This document shows, piece by piece, positions 40,987 to 50,319 of a DNA stretch of 64,000 bases (the stretch's first letter is position 1; every line of letters starts with the position of its first letter). Origin of the DNA: VAZQ01 sp963835165 (lineage in GTDB: Bacteria; Pseudomonadota; Alphaproteobacteria; Rhizobiales; Xanthobacteraceae); contig CAWIGD010000039.1 in the NCBI GenBank assembly GCA_963835165.1, positions 1-64,000 of the forward strand, written 5' to 3'. The translations under genes and the position numbers were made by a program. The notes under the pieces are model-generated. The model was given only the letters and a program-made list of their open reading frames with translations. It ran no database searches and was not told where the DNA came from.

Positions 40987-42732
40987 ATGACACCGCGCTT
41001 GGAGCGCAGCAACCGACCGAAAGCAAAGCAAGTCGGCAACGTCGCGGGGGCGTATCTTGCACTGCTGGCCGATCGCGGTGTCGACTATTTGTTCGGCAAT
41101 GCCGGGACCGATTTTGCGCCCCTGATAGAGGCCTATTCGCAGGCGGCGCAAACGGGCGTTGCCGTTCCGCGGCCGATCCTGGCGACGCACGAAAATCTCG
41201 CGGTCACGATGGCACACGGCTACGGCATGGTGTCGCGGCGGATACCGGCCGTGATGGTGCATGTCAGCGTCGGAACCGCGAACATGATCTGCGCGGCCAT
41301 GAACGCGGCGCGCGAGAACGTCGCGATTCTCCTCACCGCAGGCAGGTCGCCGCTTACGGAAACCGGCTTGCTGGGGTCGCGTGACGGTTACATTCATTGG
41401 GCGCAGGAGATGTACGATCAGGCGGGCATGATCCGCGAGATCGTCAAATGGGACTACGAACTGCGAAACGGGGAGCAACTCACGACGGTGGTCGACCGCG
41501 CCCTCGCGATCGCGGCGACGGAACCGCGCGGCCCCGTCTACCTCTCTTTGCCGCGCGAGGTGATCGCGGCGCCGCTCGCCGAGCTGGAGCAACCGTCGCC
41601 CTCGCGGCTCGCTCCAGCGGCCCCTGCGGCGCCCGATGCAACCGCAATTGCCTCGGCTGTGCGCGCGCTTGCGCAGGCGAAGCGGCCCCTGATCGTGACC
41701 TCGAACGCCGGCAGGGATGCGGCGGCATTCGAGGCCTTGGCGCAGTTCGCCGAGCGCTTTGCGATACCGGTCGTTCAGCATCGGCCACGTTATCTCTCGC
41801 TGCCGTCGTCGCATCCCATGAATCTCGGATTCAATCCGGCGCGCATGGTGCAAAAGGCCGATGCGATTCTGGTGATCGAGAGCGACGTCCCATGGATTCC
41901 GAGCCAGGTTGCGCCTCCTGAGAACTGCAAGGTCATTCAATGCGGGCTCGACCCCCTGTTCACGCGCTATCCCATCCGCGGCTTTCCCTGCGATGTTGCA
42001 ATCACGGGAAGCACCCGTGCCACCCTTTCCGCACTGACCACGGCCCTCGAAAACGGGGACACTGCCGAAACGGTCACGCCGCGGCGACGCTGGATTGCTG
42101 AAGAGCGCGCGACGCTGACCGCCGCCTGGAAGACGGCGCTCGATGCCGCCGCCCGAAGAGCCCCGCTCGATCCCGCGTGGGTGAGCCACTGTATCGACCG
42201 CGCCAAGGATCCGCGCTCCATCGTCATCAATGAGTACACGCTGTTCCCGGAATATTGCTCCTTCGAGTTTCCGGATCTGTATTTCGGGTCGAGTTCCGCG
42301 TCAGGACTTGGTTGGGGCCCCGGCGCAGCGCTTGGCGCCAAGCTTGCGCACCCGCACAGCCCGGTCATGGCCGTCGTCGGCGACGGCGCCTATATGTTCA
42401 GCAACCCTGCCGCGGTACATCATGCCTCGGCCCTGCACGATCTGCCGGTCCTGTTTGTCGTCATGAACAACGCGATGTGGGGTGCGGTCCAGCGCAGCAC
42501 CCTCGCTATGTATCCCGATGGGCTGGCGTCCAGGAGCAACGAAGCAAACTTCGTTCAGCTTGGAAAACTTCCAGCATTCGAACAAATCTGCGAAGCTGCT
42601 GGCGGCTACGGCGAACGCGTAGACGATCCATCGTCACTTCCCGGGGCACTGAAGCGCGCAATATCGGTCGTAAAGAATGAAAGGCGGCAAGCGCTCTTGA
42701 ACGTCATCTGCGGACCCGGAGGAACGGCGTGA
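40987..42732 (+). CDS. Thiamine-pyrophosphate enzyme (acetolactate synthase/benzoylformate decarboxylase superfamily)
   Basis: 581 residues with three TPP-enzyme domains. Glu69 in ATHENLA activates the thiazolium. The pyrophosphate/Mg site is VVGDGAYMFSNPAAVHHA...VVMNNAMWG (from about residue 465). AGG-AGGAG-like ACAGGAG lies 9 nt upstream of the ATG at 40987. The middle FAD-like domain lacks clear FAD contacts. Members decarboxylate 2-oxo acids or form C-C bonds; the sequence resembles thiamine-dependent enzymes annotated only as 'TPP-requiring protein'. It is divergent from the polyamine-type importer with a 242-bp gap and has no small regulatory subunit gene beside it, which argues against a biosynthetic acetolactate synthase. 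Confidence 0.88.
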   Translation: MTPRLERSNRPKAKQVGNVAGAYLALLADRGVDYLFGNAGTDFAPLIEAYSQAAQTGVAVPRPILATHENLAVTMAHGYGMVSRRIPAVMVHVSVGTANMICAAMNAARENVAILLTAGRSPLTETGLLGSRDGYIHWAQEMYDQAGMIREIVKWDYELRNGEQLTTVVDRALAIAATEPRGPVYLSLPREVIAAPLAELEQPSPSRLAPAAPAAPDATAIASAVRALAQAKRPLIVTSNAGRDAAAFEALAQFAERFAIPVVQHRPRYLSLPSSHPMNLGFNPARMVQKADAILVIESDVPWIPSQVAPPENCKVIQCGLDPLFTRYPIRGFPCDVAITGSTRATLSALTTALENGDTAETVTPRRRWIAEERATLTAAWKTALDAAARRAPLDPAWVSHCIDRAKDPRSIVINEYTLFPEYCSFEFPDLYFGSSSASGLGWGPGAALGAKLAHPHSPVMAVVGDGAYMFSNPAAVHHASALHDLPVLFVVMNNAMWGAVQRSTLAMYPDGLASRSNEANFVQLGKLPAFEQICEAAGGYGERVDDPSSLPGALKRAISVVKNERRQALLNVICGPGGTA

Positions 42733-42856
42733 GCAGTCCGGGATATGCCGCAAATCCGCCTGTGTCCGCGGGTGTCGCCGAGCACATGTCGCTTTGCCCG
42801 CCAGTGCGACTTTCGGCAGGAGTACTCGGCAGTGGGGCGGACGGTTTTGTTTTGCG

Positions 42857-44467
42857 TCAGATATTTCGCAGCCGATAAAGCTCGCCGTACTTGTTTCGAA
42901 GATAGGAGAGGTAGGAACCTATGTTCATCTCGCTGCCGGTCGCGCGCTCAACGAGCTCGTCCGGCCTGAATTTGCGCCCGTGCTGGTACACGTGCGCACG
43001 CAGCCATTGATGAAGGGTGCTGAACTCTCCCATTGCGATCTCGCGCGGAATTTCCGGATGGGCTTTAACGGCCGCGTCATAGAACTGCGCGCTCAGAATG
43101 TTGCCGATTGTGTAGCCTTGGAAGCCGCCGCCGATGGCGCCCGCATACCAATGGACGTCCTGTAAACAGCCATCGCGGTCATCAGGCGTAACAAGGCCGA
43201 GGTCGGCCTGCACCCTTTCGCGCCAGGCTTCGGGCAGCTCTTTCACGCGCAGGCGGCCCTCGAGCAAGTCCACTTCCAGGTCAAAGCGCATCATGATGTG
43301 AAGGTTGTACGTCACCTCGTCAGCATCCGTGCGGATCAGAGATCGCTCGACCTTGTTGATCGCGCGATAGAACGACTCGGCCTTCACGCCGCGGAACTGG
43401 TCCGGAAAGATACCCTGTAGCGCCGGGAAAAAGTGTTCCCAGAAGGCGCGGCTGCGACCGACCATATTTTCCCACAGCCGTGATTGGCTCTCATGTACGC
43501 CGGCGGACGTGCCCGATCCGAGCGGGGTGCCTTCCAGTTTGGCGCTGATCCCTTGTTCGTACAGCGCATGGCCGGCCTCGTGCAGTATCGAGAACAATGA
43601 CTGGCCGATATCACGCTTGTCGACACGGGTGGTGATCCGTACATCGCCGGCCGACAAAGTCGTACAGAATGGATGATGTGTCTTGTCCAGCCGCCCCCGG
43701 TCAAGGTCGTATCCGATGCGCTTGGCTACGGACAGGCCGAAGTCGAGCTGTGCCGGTTCGTCGAAAGTGCCGCGCAGGCAGTCGTCGTCGATCGACGGTT
43801 GTCCGGCGATGGCACGCACGATCGGTACCAGGGCTTCCCTCAGCGCGGCAAACAGGCTGTGCACCGACGCCGTCGTCATGCCTTCATCTGCGATATCGAT
43901 CAAAGGGTCAGCGACGTGAGTATAGGGCGCGAAAAAATCCGCATACTCGCGGCCGAGATCGACAGCCTTTTCGAGGAAAGGCCGCATGGTGGCGAAGTCG
44001 TTTGCCGGCCGGGCGCGCGTCCAAGCATCATACGAGGCGGACCCGAACGCGCTGGCGCGCGCGACATATTCTGCGGGAACTTTGATCGCCCTTTCGAAGT
44101 CGCGCCGCGCCACGCGGATCAGGCGCGCGTCGTCCGAATCTCGGGGGAGGGCGTCGGCATGGGGCTCGAGCGCGTCGAGCAGCTTACCGAGGTTCGGGTC
44201 GACCGACTTTTCGTGTACGAGCTTGCTGACAGTGGCGCCCTGGCGGGCCCGCGCAACAGCCCCGTATTTCGGCATGTAGGTGGCGTGATCCCAGCCAAGC
44301 AGCGCACCCGCGGCCCTGAGGTCGTTCATCTCGAGCAGGCGGCACTTGAGTTCCGCGAGCTTGGTTTTGGCCGACTGTCGGTTGCGCAGGATTCTGCCGG
44401 CCCTGGCCGGCCTTGCCCTTGCGTCAACGCCCACCTTGGCGCCGCCGACACTTTTGGTCGATGTCAA
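42857..44467 (-). CDS. Carboxypeptidase M32 (Taq/thermostable carboxypeptidase family)
   Basis: About 536 residues, the usual family length. The zinc motif HEAGHALYEQG (near 296) and the HESQSRLWEN motif (near 330) with the M32-specific Glu are intact, as are the C-terminal GYTIGNILSAQFYDA and GTLHQW-like FSTLHQWLR. It trims amino acids from peptide C-termini in the cytosol. TTG at 44467 is the best start: GAGGAG lies 7 nt upstream. Starting at 44509 would add 14 residues without a ribosome site. Convergent with the TPP enzyme gene (124 bp). Confidence 0.9.
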   Translation of the reverse strand: MTSTKSVGGAKVGVDARARPARAGRILRNRQSAKTKLAELKCRLLEMNDLRAAGALLGWDHATYMPKYGAVARARQGATVSKLVHEKSVDPNLGKLLDALEPHADALPRDSDDARLIRVARRDFERAIKVPAEYVARASAFGSASYDAWTRARPANDFATMRPFLEKAVDLGREYADFFAPYTHVADPLIDIADEGMTTASVHSLFAALREALVPIVRAIAGQPSIDDDCLRGTFDEPAQLDFGLSVAKRIGYDLDRGRLDKTHHPFCTTLSAGDVRITTRVDKRDIGQSLFSILHEAGHALYEQGISAKLEGTPLGSGTSAGVHESQSRLWENMVGRSRAFWEHFFPALQGIFPDQFRGVKAESFYRAINKVERSLIRTDADEVTYNLHIMMRFDLEVDLLEGRLRVKELPEAWRERVQADLGLVTPDDRDGCLQDVHWYAGAIGGGFQGYTIGNILSAQFYDAAVKAHPEIPREIAMGEFSTLHQWLRAHVYQHGRKFRPDELVERATGSEMNIGSYLSYLRNKYGELYRLRNI

Positions 44468-44675
44468 TTGGAATCTCCTCGATTGAACTTGTTGCCCCGG
44501 CCGTGGCATCGCTCGGCAGTGACTTTATCAAGGATGTGCTGTGATGCGAGGCCGGAGCCAAGCCGCCAGAGCACGACCGCCATGAACCGGTGGTGCTCGT
44601 CCGTTCGGGTGGACGGCGCTGGCGGGAAATGTCTCGTCATGCGAGCATGTTCGTAGCTGCGAAGAGGACAAGCGA

Positions 44676-45863
44676 ATGTCAGTCCGAGCGGGACGCGAGT
44701 TCCTGGCGATCCCTGGTCCCACCACGGTACCCGATGAAGTCTTGCGGGCGATGCATCGCCCCGCCGTCGACATCTATTCCGGCTCACTGGTGCAGCTCAC
44801 GGATAGCTTGCTGAGCGACCTGAGCAGCTTGTTCCGAACCAAGGGTCGGTCGTACATCTACATCGCTAACGGGCATGGCGCATGGGAGGCCGCGCTGACC
44901 AACGTGCTCTCGAAGGGGGACAAAATTTTGGTGTTGGAAAGCGGGCGCTTCGCGGTCGGTTGGGGCGATGCTGCGGCCGGGCTTGGAGTCGAGGTCGAGG
45001 TCCTCAAGGGGGATTGGCGTCGCGCGGTGCGTCCGGCCGAAGTCGAGGCGCGCCTGCGCAGGGACAAGGCGGGCAAGATCAAAGCAGTATTGGTCGTCCA
45101 GGTTGATACCGCCTCGGGTGCCGCCAACGACATCGATGCGATCGGTCAGGCGATCAAAGCTGCGCGGCATCAAGCTTTGTTCATGGTGGATGTGGTCGCC
45201 TCGCTGGGCTGCGTGCCGTTCGAGATGGACGCTTGGGGCGTCGATGTTGCAGTCGCGGGATCGCAGAAGGGCCTGATGACGCCACCCGGCCTCGGCTTTG
45301 TGGCCGTCAACCAGCGCGCGCGCGAAGTCCACGCGCGCGCCGGCTTGCGGACTCCGTATTGGGATTGGACTGCGCGTGACGGCAACATGCATTACCAGAA
45401 ATACGCAGGCACTCCGCCCGAGCACCTCATGTTCGGGCTGCGGCAGGCGCTGGACATGCTGTTCGAGGAAGGCCTCGATAATGTCTTTCTGCGACATCGC
45501 CTGCTGGCGGAGGCGGTCCGCCGCGCCGTCGCGAGATGGTCGCAAGGACAATCATTCGGGTTCGGCATTGCGGAACCGGACGAGCGTTCTGACACGGTGA
45601 CGACCGTCCTGATGAACGGCTCGGGCGACCCACGCCCCCTGATCGATTATTGCAACGAGAAGTGCGGGGTTGTGCTCGGAATTGGCATCGGTGCGCTATC
45701 AGGCAAGGCTTTTCGCATTGCCCACATGGGCCACGTCAATGCCCCGATGATCCTGGGTACGCTCGGTGTGATCGAAGTCGGGCTCAGGGCTCTGCGCATG
45801 CCGCACGGCACTGGCGGCGTGCAGGCCGCGATCGAGTGGCTTGGGGAGAGTGTCAGTGCGTAG
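44676..45863 (+). CDS. PLP-dependent aminotransferase, alanine-glyoxylate / serine-glyoxylate type
   Basis: 395 residues of class V aminotransferase fold. IPGPTTVP at the N-terminus, GHGAWEAAL for the phosphate-binding loop, VDVVASLG with the Asp that contacts the pyridine nitrogen, and GSQKGLM with Lys198 as Schiff-base lysine. The group includes serine-glyoxylate and alanine-glyoxylate transaminases and ureidoglycine aminotransferase. The preference cannot be assigned. It is divergent from the M32 peptidase gene and convergent with a Bug binding-protein gene 13 bp away. Confidence 0.9.
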   Translation: MSVRAGREFLAIPGPTTVPDEVLRAMHRPAVDIYSGSLVQLTDSLLSDLSSLFRTKGRSYIYIANGHGAWEAALTNVLSKGDKILVLESGRFAVGWGDAAAGLGVEVEVLKGDWRRAVRPAEVEARLRRDKAGKIKAVLVVQVDTASGAANDIDAIGQAIKAARHQALFMVDVVASLGCVPFEMDAWGVDVAVAGSQKGLMTPPGLGFVAVNQRAREVHARAGLRTPYWDWTARDGNMHYQKYAGTPPEHLMFGLRQALDMLFEEGLDNVFLRHRLLAEAVRRAVARWSQGQSFGFGIAEPDERSDTVTTVLMNGSGDPRPLIDYCNEKCGVVLGIGIGALSGKAFRIAHMGHVNAPMILGTLGVIEVGLRALRMPHGTGGVQAAIEWLGESVSA

Positions 45864-45875
45864 ATCCGCTGAACG

Positions 45876-46847
45876 CTATTCCGCCTTGATATTCAATTCG
45901 CGGATCACGCGGGCATAATCTTCGTAGCGTTTGCGAAGTAACGCTCCGAACTCAGAACCGCAGATCCCGACGGGAGAGAGACCCTGCAGCTCGAGCTTCG
46001 GCTTCATGTCGGGCGAATTGATTGCGGCTGCGGCCCAGCCGGAAAGTTGGGCAAGCGAATCCTGTGGTGTCTTGGCGGGTGCCACCAAGCCGTACCAGAT
46101 TTCATCCTCGTAATCCTTCAAACCAAGCTCGGTGATGGTCGGGACATCCGGCAGCGCCGCAGCGCGGGTTCGTGAGGTGGTGGCGAGGGCGCGCAGCGTG
46201 CCGGTTTTCAGCTGCTCCACGACGGTCGGATAGTCCGCGAACACCGCGGTCAGGTGCCCGCCCAACAGGGCGTTAATGGCCGGTCCCGAGCCGGCATAGG
46301 GAACATAAGTCATGTTAACTCCCGCAGCGCGCTTCAATACTTCGAACGCAATGTGCAAAGAAGAACCGGGCCCGCCGCTTCCCAGTGTCAGCTCGCCGGG
46401 CTTGGCTCTCGCCGCATCGAGCAGTTCTGCGACCGTGCGATAGGGTGATGCGCTGTTGGTGACCAGGACGATGGGCGTGGCGGCGAGATGGCAAATCGGC
46501 TCGAAACCGGTCAATGCATCATAGCTTACTTTTCTCAAAGTCGGATTGATGACGAACGAAGGCGCCACGACCAGAACCGTGTTCCCGTCGGGCGCCGCAC
46601 GTGCCACTGCTTCCGTCCCGATCAGCGTGCCGGCCCCGGGGCGGCTCTCCACGAAAATCGTCTGTCCGTTGACGCGGCCGATCTGCTCGGCCAGGAGCCG
46701 ACCGAGTATATCGGGACCGCTCCCAGGCGCGTAAGGAACCACGATCTTGATGGTTCTCGCGGCCTGACCCCATCCGACAGAGGCGGACAGCAATAGAGAC
46801 AAGAGGCTTAATGTGACAGCGGTTCGACCTCGGCAACGACGAGTCAT
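45876..46847 (-). CDS. Tripartite tricarboxylate transporter (Bug family) substrate-binding protein, orphan
   Basis: About 323 residues from ATG 46847; a signal peptide (VTLSLLSLLLSASVGWGQA) precedes RTIKIVVPYAPGSGPDILGR, the Bug start. GSGGPGSSLHIAFEVLK and YVPYAGSGPAINALLGG are cleft loops. The C-terminus (EFGALLRKRYEDYARVI) is standard. No tctA/tctB nearby. It is preceded on the same strand by the DUF3891 gene and a second binding protein, and might be co-transcribed with them (136 bp gap). Confidence 0.9.
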   Translation of the reverse strand: MTRRCRGRTAVTLSLLSLLLSASVGWGQAARTIKIVVPYAPGSGPDILGRLLAEQIGRVNGQTIFVESRPGAGTLIGTEAVARAAPDGNTVLVVAPSFVINPTLRKVSYDALTGFEPICHLAATPIVLVTNSASPYRTVAELLDAARAKPGELTLGSGGPGSSLHIAFEVLKRAAGVNMTYVPYAGSGPAINALLGGHLTAVFADYPTVVEQLKTGTLRALATTSRTRAAALPDVPTITELGLKDYEDEIWYGLVAPAKTPQDSLAQLSGWAAAAINSPDMKPKLELQGLSPVGICGSEFGALLRKRYEDYARVIRELNIKAE

Positions 46848-46982
46848 AGGTTTGCTCCCGGCAGGGGCGGATCTACCTAGTGCGGAACAACGTACGGTAA
46901 AATGGGAGAGCAGGAAATACCGAAGGTCCAAACCCCTTCAAGTTGCGCTTCTTCGCTCCTTCGTTCGGCCACGAATGCGCTC

Positions 46983-47804
46983 TCACCCTGCTACCAGACG
47001 AAAGCGTTCCCACGCTGTCGGTGTTTCCCTTAGCACCGACGACCAGCCGGCGTGTCCTTGGCGAGGCTCAATGAGGCGCCCGGCGAAGGCGAATTCGGCG
47101 AAATTCGCGGCGAAAGGAAACGGCGACATCTCGTATACACCCGGTTCTCGCGGACGGACCGTGATGCTCACGTCCTGGCCGGTGTTCAACGGCACGTGTT
47201 CGAATTTTTGCTCCACGCGTTCGTTTGGATGCACGCGGTTGAAATAGAGCGCCAGCGTGTCGAAGAATTGAAGCTGTTTGTAATTCTGGAACAGGTGCTT
47301 TTCCTCGAGCCACGCCATCGCCTGTGGCTCTGCCTCGATCTCGGCCTTGAGCCTGTCCTGCCGGATGAGCTCGCCATCGAGCATCCGTTCGGCCAACGGC
47401 CGGTCCTGCAGCGGAATTCTGTCGATCAGTACAAGGTTCGAAAGTCCGTAGCGCCCATTGTAGAGACCCCAACTGTGCATGCTCGACAGCAGCCCGCAGT
47501 AAGGGTGCCGCCGCTCGTTGAAGTCAGGTGATCGCCGGCTCGTGACCGTGATGTACTCGGCCGGTGTCTCGACCAGATTGTAGGGCAGGCCGGTATTTTC
47601 GTCGGTTACGGGGTCGCGGTCGAACTCGGCCCATCCCTCGTCATGGTGTGAAACGACGTAGAACAGCAGATCGTCGGGCTGCGGCGCTTCGAAACGATCA
47701 TTGCCGAAGGCACGGGCGAACTGGCCGGAGAGCGCGGTGTGCTCGTGCATCATGATGGCCAGGTGCGGCTTGCCGGCAGGTGCCGTCTGAATGATCATCG
47801 CCAA
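46983..47804 (-). CDS. DUF3891 family protein
   Basis: 273 residues without a signal peptide or membrane helix. Conserved features are MMHEHTALSGQFARAFGND, VSHHDEGWAEFDRDP (His53-His54-Asp55), RRHPYCGLLSSMHSWGLYNGRYG and YNRV-like LYFNRVHPNE. The spaced His and His-Asp residues resemble an HD-type metal site, which would suggest a phosphohydrolase or hydrolase, but this is an inference and the family has no assigned function. It sits between two orphan solute-binding protein genes, which may point to a role in metabolism of the transported compound. Confidence 0.82.
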   Translation of the reverse strand: MAMIIQTAPAGKPHLAIMMHEHTALSGQFARAFGNDRFEAPQPDDLLFYVVSHHDEGWAEFDRDPVTDENTGLPYNLVETPAEYITVTSRRSPDFNERRHPYCGLLSSMHSWGLYNGRYGLSNLVLIDRIPLQDRPLAERMLDGELIRQDRLKAEIEAEPQAMAWLEEKHLFQNYKQLQFFDTLALYFNRVHPNERVEQKFEHVPLNTGQDVSITVRPREPGVYEMSPFPFAANFAEFAFAGRLIEPRQGHAGWSSVLRETPTAWERFRLVAG

Positions 47805-47861
47805 AGCTCCCCAAATTCGTTCTTGCCGACGCAGCGTTCTTGGTCCTCCGTTGGAGGCGCG

Positions 47862-48935
47862 CTATGAGGCGAGCCATTGCATGAACCGCTGCTCGATCTG
47901 AACAATCCTGTCTGCCTCCCACTGATCGTCCTCCCGGACCGAAATCGCTTGGTTGTCCTCGTAGGTCGGCAACTGGACGGCGATATCCTTGGGGATGAAG
48001 GCATAGGCATCCGGATGTATCGGACCGTAGAAGAGCCGCGTGTTGAACTCGGCCTGCGGCTTGGCCTGCGAGGCGAACGCGATCAGCTCCCACGCGAGCT
48101 TGCGGTTTGGCGCTCCCTTGAGCACGGACCACGTGCTCGTACTACGAACCGCCCCGTTCCAAACGATCTCGACCGGAACGCCCTGCTGCTTGAGCTCGCT
48201 CGCGCGCGCGTTCCAAATCGACATCATGTCGACTTCACCATCGCGGATGAGCTGCTGCGATTGGGTACCCTCACGCCACCACACTTTGACGTGCGGTTTG
48301 ATCTGGTCGAGCTTGTTGAAGGCGCGGTCGATGTCGAGGGGGTAGAGCTGATCGCGCGGGACCCCGTCGGCGAGCAGCGCGAAGATCAGCGTTCGGGGCG
48401 AATCGCTCAGGCACAGGCTGCGGTTGCCCGGGAATCGCTTGACGTCCCAGAAATCCGCCCACGACCGGGGACTGCCGTCGCGATATTTGTCGCTGCGATA
48501 GCAAAGGGCCGTGCCGATAATATTTTGCGCGATGCCATACCCATCGGCGACAACGGCATTTGGCGGCAGGGCATCCTTGTTGACGATCGTCCAATCGATC
48601 GGCTCCGCCAGGCCCTCCCGGCTCGCCCGCAGCCACTGCATGGAGTTGACCGACGTCATATCGAACTCGTAGGTGCGGCTCTGCACCTGGGCCTTGATCT
48701 TGCCGTAGGCGACCGGCGTGACGGTGCGGATCTGGATGCCTGTCGCCGCGGTGAAGGGTTTGAAGAAGGCGGCATCCTGAGCAGCCGTATAGCTCCCGCC
48801 CCAGGAGTTCACATATAAGGTCCGCGTTTGAGCGATCGTGCGGTCAGTGATGATGAGAGGGCCGAAAGCCGCCGCGGCGCCAGCTTTCTGCAAGAAGCTG
48901 CGGCGCATCCGGTCGAAATGCCAGGTGGTTTTCAT
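47862..48935 (-). CDS. Extracellular solute-binding protein (spermidine/putrescine-type, orphan)
   Basis: About 357 residues from ATG 48935. The leader MRRSFLQKAGAAAAFGPLII has twin arginines and may be Tat-dependent. The mature part (TLYVNSWGGSYTAAQDAAFFKPFTA) is a class-II binding protein like PotD or opine binders. Ligand-site segments include TSVNSMQWL and GEVDMMSIWNARASEL. No permease or ATPase is adjacent; the complete polyamine-type importer at 36.8-40.7 kb has its own binding protein. Upstream of the DUF3891 gene on the same strand by 57 bp. Confidence 0.88.
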   Translation of the reverse strand: MKTTWHFDRMRRSFLQKAGAAAAFGPLIITDRTIAQTRTLYVNSWGGSYTAAQDAAFFKPFTAATGIQIRTVTPVAYGKIKAQVQSRTYEFDMTSVNSMQWLRASREGLAEPIDWTIVNKDALPPNAVVADGYGIAQNIIGTALCYRSDKYRDGSPRSWADFWDVKRFPGNRSLCLSDSPRTLIFALLADGVPRDQLYPLDIDRAFNKLDQIKPHVKVWWREGTQSQQLIRDGEVDMMSIWNARASELKQQGVPVEIVWNGAVRSTSTWSVLKGAPNRKLAWELIAFASQAKPQAEFNTRLFYGPIHPDAYAFIPKDIAVQLPTYEDNQAISVREDDQWEADRIVQIEQRFMQWLAS

Positions 48936-49053
48936 CCGCTGCCTCCTGCCCGGCGTATGCCGTCCCGTCATCCCGTTTGTCGACTACGAGCGCATTCGGC
49001 TGCTGAGCGAGAACACGTGCCTTCGTGGCCGCCGGTTGCGGTGAAGCAATCCT

Positions 49054-50025
49054 TCACTCCGCCTTGATGTTGGCATCCCGGATGATCGGCCACCATTTCT
49101 CGGTCTCGGTCGACTGATAGGCGCCAAGCGCCTCGGGCGTCTGCTGTTCGCGCGGAAAAATCTCCTGGCCGACATCCGCAAGCCGCTTGCGCACCGCCGG
49201 ATCGGCCAAGGTCTCCACCACGGCGGTATTGAGCTTGGCGATGACGCTCTTCGGCGTCGTCTTCGGCACCCAGATCGCGTGCCAGGACAAGACGTGGAAA
49301 CCAGGCAGTCCGGCCTCGTCCACCGTGGGAACATCAGGCGCTGCCGCCGATCGGCTCTTGGCCGTGATCGCATAAGCCTTGACCGTGCCGGCACGCACCT
49401 GCGGTGTGGAACTGGCCGCGAGGTCGATCATCATGTCGATCTGTCCAGCCAACAAATCCTGCATCCCGGGGCCGCTGCCGCGATAGGGCACGAACTGGAA
49501 GCGCGTACCCGTCGCTTTCTGGAAGAAGACGCCTGCGACATGCGACGCGCCCCCGGCTCCGGCCGTCGCCTGCGTCGCCGTGTGGGGGCGCGCCTTCAGC
49601 CATGCGATCAAATCCATCAAGTCTTTCGGGGGTAGGGTCTTCTTTCCGATCACAAGCAGCGGTTGGGCTGCGACCAATGACACCGGCTCGAAATCGTTCA
49701 GCGGGTCGTACGGCAGCGCAAAAATGGCGGCGTTCAGGACGTGCGTAGGCCAACTGCCCAGGATGAGCGTGTAGCCATCAGGTGCGGCGCGGGCGACCCG
49801 GCCGACGCCGATGTTGCCCGAAGCGCCTCCCACGTTTTCAATGATGACCGATTGACCAAGCGGCCCTCGCATCCCGTCGGCCATGATGCGGCCGATCGTG
49901 TCGGACGACCCGCCCGCGGCAAACGGCACCACCATCGTGACGGGGCGTGCGGGGTAGACTTGGGCGGTCGCGCTGCCGGCCGCCGAACTGGCAATGAATG
50001 CGACGGCAATCAGCGGCTTCCACAT
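49054..50025 (-). CDS. Tripartite tricarboxylate transporter (Bug family) substrate-binding protein, orphan
   Basis: About 323 residues. ATG 50025 is preferred (GAGGG 9 nt upstream); 50040 is possible. A signal peptide (FIASSAAGSATAQ) precedes VYPARPVTMVVPFAAGGSSD. GAGGASHVAGVFFQK and FVPYRGSGPGMQDLLAG are cleft loops. Orphan, as for the others; divergent from the xanthine-dehydrogenase-family locus across 294 bp, so it may share control with it (inference). Confidence 0.91.
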   Translation of the reverse strand: MWKPLIAVAFIASSAAGSATAQVYPARPVTMVVPFAAGGSSDTIGRIMADGMRGPLGQSVIIENVGGASGNIGVGRVARAAPDGYTLILGSWPTHVLNAAIFALPYDPLNDFEPVSLVAAQPLLVIGKKTLPPKDLMDLIAWLKARPHTATQATAGAGGASHVAGVFFQKATGTRFQFVPYRGSGPGMQDLLAGQIDMMIDLAASSTPQVRAGTVKAYAITAKSRSAAAPDVPTVDEAGLPGFHVLSWHAIWVPKTTPKSVIAKLNTAVVETLADPAVRKRLADVGQEIFPREQQTPEALGAYQSTETEKWWPIIRDANIKAE

Positions 50026-50319
50026 GGCTGGCACCCTCATGATCGCGACGGTGATGAAGTCTGCCCGGCGATATCGTATCTGACGCCCGGCAGTCGGTCA
50101 GGCGCGCCTTGTCACGCGTGCTGCCGACAATCCTAGGCGTTCCAAATCCATTGCGCTACGCGCTCTGCGCCCGATCCGAGTTGCCCGTCCGTCTGCTTTA
50201 CACGCCGAAAAATGCATGTATCACTCAAAGCGCTACGGGCGTAGGGAGAGACTTCGGCGGGCGGCAATTCGGCACAGTGCCGAATCGATCGAGTGCCGGA
50301 CGGCTGACACGGGTCCGAG

